Source: Microcella sp. (lineage in GTDB: Bacteria > Actinomycetota > Actinomycetes > Actinomycetales > Microbacteriaceae). Taken from it: DNA of 35,966 bases. The stretch lies in assembly GCA_030158585.1 (NCBI GenBank), contig JAOASR010000131.1, positions 1-35,966 on the forward strand. The letters are read 5' to 3'. Made by a program: the position numbers and the translations under genes. The notes under the pieces were generated by a model that saw nothing but the letters and a program-made list of their open reading frames with translations, ran no database searches and was not told the DNA's origin. The number at the start of each line of letters is the position of its first letter. Position 1 is the first letter of the stretch. This document shows positions 8,420 through 15,599 of the stretch, one piece after another.

Positions 8420-9880
8420 GTGACTTTCACCGATCTGGGCATCGAGACCGACCTGGTCGATGCCCTCGCAAGCCAGGGCATCATCGAGCCCTTCCCCATT
8501 CAGCAGCAGACCATCCCCCTCGCCCTCACGGGGCAGGACATCATCGGCCAGGCCAAGACCGGCACCGGCAAGACCTTCGGCTTCGGCCTCCCGCTCATCC
8601 AGCGTCTCGGCCTGCACCCCGAGCCCGGCGTCAAGGCGCTCATCGTCGTGCCGACCCGCGAGCTGTGCGTGCAGGTCACCGAAGACCTCGACCTCGCCGC
8701 GAAGAACCGCGACGTCAAGATCGTGTCGATCTACGGCGGCAAGGCCTACGAGGGTCAGATCGAGCAGCTCAAGGCCGGCGCGCAGATCGTCGTCGGCACC
8801 CCGGGCCGCCTGCTCGACCTCGCGAGCCAGCGCCTGCTGAGCCTCGCGAACGTCGAGGTCATGGTGCTCGACGAGGCCGACAAGATGCTCGACCTCGGCT
8901 TCCTCTCCGACATCGAGAAGCTCTTCTCGCAGACCAAGCCGACGCGCCACACGATGCTCTTCTCGGCGACGATGCCGGGCCCGATCGTCGCTCTCGCGCG
9001 CCGCTTCATGACGCGCCCCATCCACATCCGCGCGACCGACCCCGACGAGGGCCTCACGCAGGCCAACATCGAGCACATCGTCTACCGCGCGCACTCGCTC
9101 GACAAAGACGAGGTCATCGGCCGCATCCTGCAGGCCGAGGGTCGCGGCAAGACCGTCATCTTCACGCGCACCAAGCGCGCGGCGGCCAAGCTCGTCGAAG
9201 AGCTCAACGACCGCGGCTACAACGCCGGCGCCGTGCACGGCGACATGAGCCAGGAGGCCCGCGAGCGCTCGATGGCCGCCTTCAAGGCCGGCAAGCGCGA
9301 CATCCTCATCGCGACCGACGTGGCTGCGCGAGGCATCGACGTCAACGACGTCACGCACGTCATCAACCACACGGTGCCCGACGACCACGACACCTACCTG
9401 CACCGCGCGGGCCGCACGGGTCGCGCGGGCAAGACCGGCATCGCGGTGACGTTCGTCGACTGGGCCGACATGCACAAGTGGGCGCTCATCAACCGCGCGC
9501 TCGAGATGAACATCCCCGAGCCGGTCGAGACGTACTCGTCGTCGCCGCACCTGTTCAGCGACCTCAACATCCCCGAGGGCTCGAAGGGCCGCCTCAAGGC
9601 GACGCCCATCCCTAAGGTCGAGAAGGATGCGTCGCACCCGCCGCGCGAGCGCTCGCGCTCCCGCTCCGGCGGCTCGAGCGAATCGCGTGACTCGTCGCGG
9701 CCTCCTCGCGAGCGTCGACGCAGCGAGCCCACCGAGACCCCGTCGACGGATGCTCCCGCCGAGTCGACGAGCGCCGACGGCACCTCCCCCGCGGCCAAAC
9801 GCCGCCGCCGCCGTCGTCGCTCGGGCGGCTCGGGCCAGGGCGGCGCGCCCGCCGAGGGATCGGCCGCCGCGCAGTCCTGA
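8420..9880 (+). CDS. rhlE: DEAD-box ATP-dependent RNA helicase (RhlE-like)
   Basis: A 486-residue RNA helicase, probably unwinding RNA duplexes in ribosome assembly or RNA decay. Visible motifs are an N-terminal Q motif (F..P..IQ..T), Walker A AKTGTGKT at 45-52, PTRELC, TPGRLLD, DEAD at 151-154, FSATMPG near 180, IFTRTKRAA, ATDVAARGIDV and HRAGRTGRAGKTG near 327. The core ends near residue 390. An Arg/Ser-rich, strongly basic tail follows, with repeated RSRS and RRRRRR runs, typical of an RNA-binding extension. Its place beside the ferritin-like gene matches Rv3211 in M. tuberculosis. The start is GTG and reads MTFTDLGI. DbpA- or CshA-type assignment is possible, so the symbol is approximate. 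Confidence 0.9.
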   Translation: MTFTDLGIETDLVDALASQGIIEPFPIQQQTIPLALTGQDIIGQAKTGTGKTFGFGLPLIQRLGLHPEPGVKALIVVPTRELCVQVTEDLDLAAKNRDVKIVSIYGGKAYEGQIEQLKAGAQIVVGTPGRLLDLASQRLLSLANVEVMVLDEADKMLDLGFLSDIEKLFSQTKPTRHTMLFSATMPGPIVALARRFMTRPIHIRATDPDEGLTQANIEHIVYRAHSLDKDEVIGRILQAEGRGKTVIFTRTKRAAAKLVEELNDRGYNAGAVHGDMSQEARERSMAAFKAGKRDILIATDVAARGIDVNDVTHVINHTVPDDHDTYLHRAGRTGRAGKTGIAVTFVDWADMHKWALINRALEMNIPEPVETYSSSPHLFSDLNIPEGSKGRLKATPIPKVEKDASHPPRERSRSRSGGSSESRDSSRPPRERRRSEPTETPSTDAPAESTSADGTSPAAKRRRRRRRSGGSGQGGAPAEGSAAAQS

Positions 9881-10006
9881 TCTCTCGCTGATCCGCCGTG
9901 AGGCGTCTGCGCGATCGCGTGGATTCCTCGCGTCGGGAATGTCTGAGGCGTACCGTACGTTGAGCAGTCGCGGCCATCGCCGCCGTTCCCCCTGCTCTGG
10001 AGTCTC

Positions 10007-11611
10007 GTGACCGCTTCCGTTCCTGCCACCGCACCGTCCACGCCGGAGCTGCCGGCCGATCACGCGCGCAACATGCTCGTGATCCGCCTGCTGCTCGTCT
10101 CGGCGTTCGTCGTGATCCTCAACGAGACGCTCATGGGCGTCGCGATTCCCGAGCTCATCAGAGATCTCGGCATCACGGCGACCGCGGCCCAGTGGCTCAC
10201 GACCGCCTTCATGCTCACGCTCGCCGTCGTGATCCCCATCACCGGCTTCCTCATGCTGAGATTCTCGACGCGCACGATGTTCCTGTCGGCGATGTCGCTC
10301 TTCACGATCGGCACGCTCATCGCCTCCATGGCGCCGGGCTTCGAGGTTCTGCTCGCGGCGCGCGTCGTGCAGGCGAGCGGCACGGCGATCATGATGCCGC
10401 TGCTGTTCACCACCGTGTTCGCGCTCGTGCCTCCGCACATGCGCGGCCGCGTCGTCGGCAACATCTCGATCGTCATCTCGGTCGCACCCGCCCTCGGCCC
10501 GACCGTTTCGGGGCTCATCCTCGCCGTCGCCGACTGGCGCTGGCTCTTCATCACGATGCTCCCGTTCGCGATCGGCGGCCTCACCCTCGGCGCCGCGCGC
10601 ATCGTCAACGTCGGCGAGCTGCGCCCGGTGAAGCTCGACCTGCTCTCGGTCGCGCTGTCGATCCCCGGCTTCGGCGGTCTCGTCTACGGACTCAGCCTGC
10701 TCGGCGAGCGCGGCGGCGAGCAGCTCGTTCCCGGTCTCATCTCTCTGGTGACGGGCATCGTGGCGCTCTCCCTCTTCGCGTGGCGTCAGACGGTGCTGCA
10801 GCGCACTGACGGCGCCCTGCTCGACCTGCGCACCTTCGCCTCGCGCGAGTTCGCGCTCGCGATGGCGACCATCACGATCGCCTCGATGGCGCTCTTCGGG
10901 GCGATCATCCTCATTCCGCTCTATGTGCAAGACGTGCTCGGCGCCGAGGCCGTCATCTCGGGCCTGCTGATCCTGCCGGGCGGCCTGCTCATGGCGTTCG
11001 CGGCGCCCTACATCGGTCGCCGCTACGATGCCGTCGGCCCTCGCTCGCTCGTGATCCCGGGCGCGATCCTGCTCTCGGCCTCGCTCTGGGGCATGACGCT
11101 CTTCACCGCGACGACGCCACTGTGGCTCGTCACGGTCGCGAACCTCGGGACGAGCCTCGGTCTTGCGCTGCTGTTCACTCCGCTCATCACGAACGGCATG
11201 TCGTCACTGACGCCGCAGCTCAGCTCGTACGGCAGCGCGATCGTCGGCACCGTGCAGCAGGTCGCGGGTGCCGCGGGCATCGCTCTGTTCATCTCGGTCT
11301 CGGCGGCCTTCGCCGGCCCGGGCGGCGCCGACACCGACTCGGTGACGGCCGAGGGCGTCCGCGCGGCGTTCATGGTGGGCGCGATCATCGCGCTCGTCAC
11401 GATCCCGCTCGTGCTCATGGTGCGCCGCTCCGCTCCCGCGGGCCCGCCGCACGGGGCGCCGGTCGAGCACGACGCGTCCTCGGTGGACGACGATCAGACC
11501 CGGGCGGTCGAGACCGATCACTCGGCCGAGATCACCGCGACGAACTCGTCGGGCAGCACGACGTTGTCGGGCGCCTCGACGAAGAGCGGCGCGACCTCCT
11601 CCGGCTCGTAG
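10007..11611 (+). CDS. MFS drug exporter, DHA2 (14-TM) family
   Basis: A 534-residue integral membrane protein with about 14 hydrophobic segments, starting after a short polar N terminus. Family signs include NETLMGVAIPELIRDLG in TM1, QWLTTAFMLTLAVVIP, a VVQASGTAIMMPLL segment and RGRVVGNISIVISVAPALGPTVSG (motif C-like, antiporter signature). This matches proton-coupled EmrB/LmrB-type multidrug exporters; the substrate is unknown. The GTG start is preceded by CTGGAG five bases upstream. The last 30 or so codons (HSAEITATNSS...) are hydrophilic and Ser/Thr-rich. They arise because the frame reads antisense through the 3' end of the convergent gene at 11518-11877, so this tail may be under dual coding constraint. 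No regulator gene sits next to it. Confidence 0.88.
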   Translation: MTASVPATAPSTPELPADHARNMLVIRLLLVSAFVVILNETLMGVAIPELIRDLGITATAAQWLTTAFMLTLAVVIPITGFLMLRFSTRTMFLSAMSLFTIGTLIASMAPGFEVLLAARVVQASGTAIMMPLLFTTVFALVPPHMRGRVVGNISIVISVAPALGPTVSGLILAVADWRWLFITMLPFAIGGLTLGAARIVNVGELRPVKLDLLSVALSIPGFGGLVYGLSLLGERGGEQLVPGLISLVTGIVALSLFAWRQTVLQRTDGALLDLRTFASREFALAMATITIASMALFGAIILIPLYVQDVLGAEAVISGLLILPGGLLMAFAAPYIGRRYDAVGPRSLVIPGAILLSASLWGMTLFTATTPLWLVTVANLGTSLGLALLFTPLITNGMSSLTPQLSSYGSAIVGTVQQVAGAAGIALFISVSAAFAGPGGADTDSVTAEGVRAAFMVGAIIALVTIPLVLMVRRSAPAGPPHGAPVEHDASSVDDDQTRAVETDHSAEITATNSSGSTTLSGASTKSGATSSGS

Positions 11612-11877
11612 CCGGCGATCCCGGTGCCGATCGGGGTGACGATGAACCGCAGCTCCGGGTGGTCGGCCGCGTAGTCGAGAAACGCGACCACCTCGTCCTC
11701 GAGCACCGCGAAGCCGCTCATCGTGTCGATCGCGTATGAGCGGCCGCGGTGACCGTGGCCGACGCCCCAGACTGCCCCGAAGCGATCGAGAGCAGTCTTC
11801 GCGGCGCCGCCGGCGTGCCAGCCGTCGGCATTGGAGCCGAAGACGAACACTTCGCCGGGTCCCAGGTCGGTGATCAC
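11518..11877 (-). CDS. Small FVFGSN-motif protein (macro-like / A1S_2505-like family)
   Basis: A 119-residue protein with EVFVFGSNADGWHAGGAAKTA near the N terminus, a GxGHRGRSYAIDT segment, then FLDYAADHPELRFIVTPIGTGIAGYEP and APLFVEAPDNVVLP. This arrangement matches a widespread small bacterial and phage family whose members carry FVFGSN..G.HG.GAA and IG.G.AGY motifs. I recall it being annotated under an A1S_2505-type name. The Gly-rich pieces suggest a nucleotide- or ADP-ribose-binding fold, but the function is unknown. The GTG start follows a TAGCGT hexamer by six bases. Its last 94 bases overlap the MFS gene tail-to-tail. No phage genes surround it. Confidence 0.7.
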   Translation of the reverse strand: MITDLGPGEVFVFGSNADGWHAGGAAKTALDRFGAVWGVGHGHRGRSYAIDTMSGFAVLEDEVVAFLDYAADHPELRFIVTPIGTGIAGYEPEEVAPLFVEAPDNVVLPDEFVAVISAE

Positions 11878-11883
11878 GCGTCG

Positions 11884-11889
11884 ACGCTA
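11884..11889 (-). promoter_or_regulatory. Leaderless -10 element of the FVFGSN-family gene
   Basis: Minus-strand TAGCGT, six bases, GTG at 11877. It fits in the 44-base gap after the PHP gene, so the small gene has its own promoter despite lying downstream of a same-strand gene. Confidence 0.5.
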
Positions 11890-11921
11890 CGCAGATGGAG
11901 CGTCGCGCGCTCGCGGTGCCC

Positions 11922-12773
11922 TCAGGCGCGCACGGGCTCGACGCCGCGCGTGCGGGCGAGCAGAGCATCCAGCGCGTCGGGGTCGGTCGTGTTCTCGGCC
12001 AGCCGATTGGGCTTGCCCTCGCCGTGGTAGTCGCTCGAGCCCGTCATGACGAGCCCGAAGCGCTTAGCCCAGGCCGTGAGCGTCTCGCGCCCCTCCCGCG
12101 TGTTCTCGCGGTGGTCGACCTCGAGGCCGACAAGCCCCGCGTCGACGAGCTGCTCGAGCATCGGCTCGTCGATGACGGCCTCGCGACCGCGCGTCGCGGG
12201 GTGCGCGATGACGGGAGCCCCGCCGGCCGCCGCGATGATGCGCACGCCGTCGAGCACCGTCGGCGCCGCGTGCGGCAGGTAGTAGCCGGCGCTGAAGTGC
12301 AGGATCGTCTCGAACGCCTCGCTGCGGGTGCGCACGATACCGCGCGCGACGAGCGCATCGGCGATGTGCGGGCGACCGATCGAGACGCCGCCCGACTGGG
12401 CGAGCACGTCGTCCCACGTGACCTCGTAGTCCTCGGCGATGCGCGAGACCATGCGCTCGGCGCGCGACAGGCGGTCGTCGCGGATGCGCCCCGTCTCAGC
12501 GACGAGGTCGGCGTCGTTCGGGTCGAAGAGGTAGCCGAGCACATGCACGCTGCGCCACTCGAAGCGCGTCGAGAGCTCCATGCCGCGAATGATCTGCAGC
12601 CCGCTGCCCGCAGCCGCGGCGATGGCCTCGTCCCACCCCGCGGTCGAGTCGTGGTCGGTGATCGCGAGCGTGTCGAGCCCGGCGGCGAGCGCCGCGCGCA
12701 CGAGCTGAGTGGGGGTCTCCGTGCCGTCCGAGACGCTGCTGTGGCTGTGCAGGTCGATGAGCGGGCGGGCCAT
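11922..12773 (-). CDS. PHP-domain phosphoesterase (YciV/TrpH-like)
   Basis: A 283-residue metal-dependent phosphoesterase. Metal-binding motifs are DLHSHSSVSDG near residues 6-16, TDHDS near 40, the H of VIAHPATRG, and SSDYHGEGKPN near the end, in the order expected of the PHP superfamily. Relatives include E. coli YciV (RNase AM), which removes 5'-terminal nucleotides or hydrolyses pAp; the substrate here is inferred only. Two starts are possible: ATG 12782 (MSTM...) or ATG 12773. I chose 12773 because a TAGCAT hexamer, which overlaps the first ATG, lies seven bases upstream. It is divergent from the EEP-domain gene 34 bases away, another predicted phosphodiesterase. Confidence 0.82.
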   Translation of the reverse strand: MARPLIDLHSHSSVSDGTETPTQLVRAALAAGLDTLAITDHDSTAGWDEAIAAAAGSGLQIIRGMELSTRFEWRSVHVLGYLFDPNDADLVAETGRIRDDRLSRAERMVSRIAEDYEVTWDDVLAQSGGVSIGRPHIADALVARGIVRTRSEAFETILHFSAGYYLPHAAPTVLDGVRIIAAAGGAPVIAHPATRGREAVIDEPMLEQLVDAGLVGLEVDHRENTREGRETLTAWAKRFGLVMTGSSDYHGEGKPNRLAENTTDPDALDALLARTRGVEPVRA

Positions 12774-12780
12774 GGTGCTC

Positions 12781-12786
12781 ATGCTA
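12781..12786 (-). promoter_or_regulatory. Leaderless -10 element of the PHP gene
   Basis: Minus-strand TAGCAT, seven bases, ATG at 12773. The hexamer itself contains an upstream in-frame ATG, which would then lie before the transcription start. Confidence 0.45.
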
Positions 12787-12807
12787 CGCAGGTAGGCTCG
12801 CCGAGCC

Positions 12808-13815
12808 ATGATCCGCCGTTCCGCTGCCGCCGTCGTTCTGCTCGGCGTCGCAGCGGCCGCCCTCGTCGTGGCCTGGCCGAGCCTCTTCGGCCTCGCGGGC
12901 GCGCCCGTCATCGCCCAGCTCGTCTCGCTGCGCGCCGCGAGCGCGCTCATCGCGGTCGTCGCCGCGGTCGCGCTGCTCATCGTGGCGGCAAGCTGGCCGG
13001 GCGCCCGGCGCTTCCTCTCGGGGCTTGCGGTCATCGCGCTCGCGTTCGCCGCGATCAACGTCGCCGTGCTCTCGAGCCGCGGCTTCGCGACGGATGCCCT
13101 GCCGGCGCCCGCCGAGAACGAGATCGTCGTCGTCGCCTGGAACACCCTCGGCGACGCCACCGGCCCGGGCGCCATCGCCGACCTCGCCGCCGCCGAGCAG
13201 GCCGACGTGGTCGTGCTGCCCGAGACGACGGAGGAGACGGCGATCGTCGCCGCCGAGATCCTGCGCGAGGCCGGCCGTCCGATGTGGGTGCACACGCTCG
13301 AGTTCGACCCCGAGCTCGAGCTCAAGGCGCGCTCGACGAGCGTACTCATCTCGGTCGAGCTGGGCGAGTACGCGCGCGACGACGCGGTTGGCTCGACGAC
13401 AGTTCTGCCGAGCATCGTGCTCCGACCGATCAGCGGCGAGGGGCCGACGATCATCGGGGTGCACCCCATCGCGCCTGTGCCCGGCGAGCTCGCCAACTGG
13501 CGCGCCGATCTCGCCTGGCTCGACGAGGTGTGCGACGGCGAGCGCGTCATCATGGCGGGCGACCTCAACGCGACTGCCGACCACTTCACGGCGACCGACG
13601 ACGGACCGGGCCTCGGCTCATGCGTCGACGCGGGTGTCGACTCGGGCGCGGGCTCGGTCGGAACGTGGCCGACCCGACTGCCCGCCCTCCTGGGCGCCCC
13701 GATCGACCGTGTGCTCGCGACGCCCGACCTCGACATCACGGGGTTCCGGGTGATCACGACGTACGACGACGCGGGGAGCGACCACCGGCCCGTGGTGGCG
13801 CGGCTCGTTCCGTAG
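12808..13815 (+). CDS. Membrane-anchored endonuclease/exonuclease/phosphatase (EEP) family protein
   Basis: A 335-residue protein with three hydrophobic segments in the first 90 residues, then an EEP (DNase I-like) domain from about residue 105. Catalytic-type motifs are VVAWNTLG, VVLPETT (metal-binding Glu), IIGVHPIAP, MAGDLNAT and the terminal GSDHRPVVARL. The enzyme domain probably faces outward, as in similar actinobacterial membrane proteins with this layout. Members hydrolyse phosphodiester or phosphate-ester bonds in nucleic acids, inositol phosphates or lipids; the substrate cannot be told from sequence. A TAGGCT hexamer at 12793-12798 lies nine bases before the ATG. It shares a 34-base divergent promoter region with the PHP gene. 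Confidence 0.82.
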   Translation: MIRRSAAAVVLLGVAAAALVVAWPSLFGLAGAPVIAQLVSLRAASALIAVVAAVALLIVAASWPGARRFLSGLAVIALAFAAINVAVLSSRGFATDALPAPAENEIVVVAWNTLGDATGPGAIADLAAAEQADVVVLPETTEETAIVAAEILREAGRPMWVHTLEFDPELELKARSTSVLISVELGEYARDDAVGSTTVLPSIVLRPISGEGPTIIGVHPIAPVPGELANWRADLAWLDEVCDGERVIMAGDLNATADHFTATDDGPGLGSCVDAGVDSGAGSVGTWPTRLPALLGAPIDRVLATPDLDITGFRVITTYDDAGSDHRPVVARLVP

Positions 13816-13891
13816 CGCGACGCGCGGCGAGCATCCGCCGCAGAGTGCTCGCGCAGGAGGGCATCCTGTGACCCCTCGCGGCCCCGGGTGC

Positions 13892-13897
13892 GAGGAT
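13892..13897 (+). promoter_or_regulatory. Putative leaderless -10 element of the aminopeptidase P gene
   Basis: GAGGAT keeps the two most conserved -10 positions (A2, T6) and lies exactly six bases before the ATG at 13904. It is a weaker hexamer than most of the others in the window. Confidence 0.3.
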
Positions 13898-13903
13898 GGG
13901 CGC

Positions 13904-15445
13904 ATGGCTGAGACCGATCAGAAGGATGCCCCGCGCGCGACCGCGAACCGCTCGACGACTCCCGGCAGCGACGCCTTCAAGGAGTACATCTCGCAGGGCT
14001 GGGCCGAGCGCCCGAGCGCGACGACGGGGCCGCGCAAGCAGGCCGCCTTCGCTGCCGACCGCCGCGCCCGCCTCTCGGCGCTGCACCCGACCGCGCGCCT
14101 CGTGATTCCGGCGGGGCCGGCGAAGCAGCGCTCGAACGACACCGACTACCCGTACCGCGCGCACTCGGCGTTCGCGCACCTCACCGGCTGGGGCGCCGAC
14201 ACCGTGCCCGGCAGCGTGCTCGTGCTCGAGCCGCGCACGACCGACGCGGGCGAGGCCGACGGCCACGACGCCGTGCTGTACTTCCGCGAGGCGGCCGGCC
14301 GCGACTCGGACGAGTTCTACGCCAACCCCGAGATCGGCGAGTTCTGGACGGGCCCGCGCCCCACCGCCGCCGACGTCGCCCTCGACCTGGGGCTCGCGAC
14401 GCGCGGGCTCGGCGAGCTCGAGGCCGTGCTCGAAGCCCTCGATGCCAACACGCTCGTGGTGCGCGAGGCCGACCGCGCCATTACCGACCGGGTGGATGCT
14501 CTGCGCCTGCTGCTCGGCGCCGACGACGCGAGCGACGCCTCGGCCGACGCCGAGGCCCTCGCGACCGAGCTCGAGGAGCGCGACAGCGACCTCGCGCGCG
14601 ACCTCAGCGAGCTGCGCCTCGTGAAGGACGCGTTCGAGATCGCCGAGATGCGACGCGCGGTCGACGCCACGCGGCTCGGCTTCGACGATGTCATCGCCGA
14701 CCTCGCCGAGATCGTCGCGCACCCCCGCGGCGAGCGCCTCGTCGAGGGCACGTTCGACCGTCGCGCGCGCGCCGAGGGCAACACGGTCGGCTACGACACG
14801 ATCGCCGCGAGCGGCCCGCACGCGTGCATCCTGCACTGGACGCGCAACGACGGGCCCGTGGTTCCCGGCGACCTCATCCTCATCGACGCGGGCGTCGAGC
14901 TCGAGAGCTACTACACCGCCGACATCACGCGCACGCTGCCCGTGAGCGGCACCTTCACCGAGGTGCAGCGCCGCGTGTACGAGGCCGTGCGCGAGGCGGC
15001 CGACGCGGCCTTCGCGATCGTGCGGCCGGGCATCCGGTTCCGCGAGATCCACGCCGCGGCGATGGAGGTCATCGCGCGGAAGACCGCCGAGTGGGGCCTG
15101 CTGCCGGTGACCGCCGAGGAGGCGCTGCAGCCCGAGGGCGGGCAGCACCGCCGCTACATGGTGCACGGCACCTCGCACCACCTCGGCCTCGACGTGCACG
15201 ACTGCGCGCAGGCGCGGCGCGACCTCTACCTCGACGGTGTGCTCGAGCCGGGCATGGTGTTCACGATCGAGCCTGGCCTGTACTTCCAGCCCGACGACCT
15301 CACCGTGCCCGAGGAGTACCGCGGCATCGGCGTGCGCATCGAGGACGACGTGCTCGTGACGGCCGACGGCTGCGAGAGCCTCTCGGCGGGCATCCCTCGC
15401 ACGGCCGACGAGGTCGAGGCGTGGATGGCGGGCTCGCGCGGCTGA
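13904..15445 (+). CDS. pepP: Xaa-Pro aminopeptidase (aminopeptidase P, M24B)
   Basis: A 513-residue metallopeptidase that removes N-terminal residues preceding proline. An N-terminal creatinase-like domain spans about residues 30-230. The pita-bread catalytic domain follows, with metal ligands in LIDAGVELESYYTADITR (two Asp), YMVHGTSHHLGLDVHD (His), FTIEPGLYF (Glu) and GVRIEDDVLV (Glu). No signal peptide is visible, so it is probably cytoplasmic. An in-frame GTG at 13868 would add 12 residues. I prefer ATG 13904, which has a GAGGAT hexamer six bases upstream and gives a normal family N terminus. It ends seven bases before the convergent small membrane gene. Confidence 0.9.
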   Translation: MAETDQKDAPRATANRSTTPGSDAFKEYISQGWAERPSATTGPRKQAAFAADRRARLSALHPTARLVIPAGPAKQRSNDTDYPYRAHSAFAHLTGWGADTVPGSVLVLEPRTTDAGEADGHDAVLYFREAAGRDSDEFYANPEIGEFWTGPRPTAADVALDLGLATRGLGELEAVLEALDANTLVVREADRAITDRVDALRLLLGADDASDASADAEALATELEERDSDLARDLSELRLVKDAFEIAEMRRAVDATRLGFDDVIADLAEIVAHPRGERLVEGTFDRRARAEGNTVGYDTIAASGPHACILHWTRNDGPVVPGDLILIDAGVELESYYTADITRTLPVSGTFTEVQRRVYEAVREAADAAFAIVRPGIRFREIHAAAMEVIARKTAEWGLLPVTAEEALQPEGGQHRRYMVHGTSHHLGLDVHDCAQARRDLYLDGVLEPGMVFTIEPGLYFQPDDLTVPEEYRGIGVRIEDDVLVTADGCESLSAGIPRTADEVEAWMAGSRG

Positions 15446-15452
15446 CGGCGAC

Positions 15453-15599
15453 TCAGTCGTCGTCGCGAGAGTCGCGGAAGTAGCGCACCGCCTGCCACAC
15501 GAGCACGCCGACCGTCGCGAGCCCCATGGCGATGAAGAGCGGCCCCGCCGCGGCCGCCGTCGCGGGGTCAGTCGGGATGGGGAAGGCGAGCGGGGGCAT
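15453..15599 (-). CDS. 48-residue single-TM membrane protein coupled to the LON-domain gene
   Basis: A short gene reading MPPLAFPIPTDPATAAAAGP followed by one hydrophobic helix and the charged tail RYFRDSRDDD. Its ATG overlaps the TGA of the LON-domain gene (TGATG at 15597-15601), so it is almost certainly translated by coupling. The topology is probably N-out, with the basic and acidic tail inside. I do not recognise a named family, but such short proteins accompany LON-domain genes in related actinobacteria (recollection, not checked). It converges with pepP seven bases away. Confidence 0.72.
   Translation of the reverse strand: MPPLAFPIPTDPATAAAAGPLFIAMGLATVGVLVWQAVRYFRDSRDDD

Noticed and set aside
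8378-10930. 850-residue open frame on the minus strand across the RNA helicase and exporter
   Set aside because: It is antisense to two clear genes and is made of the D/E/R/H-rich composition that GC-rich reverse frames give. It shows no family motif.
11518-11877. Prophage remnant, suggested by the phage-linked family name
   Set aside because: No integrase, structural or lysis genes are nearby, base composition is unchanged, and the family is also common on chromosomes.
12774-13757. N-terminal extension of the PHP protein on the minus strand
   Set aside because: It is antisense to the EEP-domain gene, and the PHP domain starts right at the chosen ATG.
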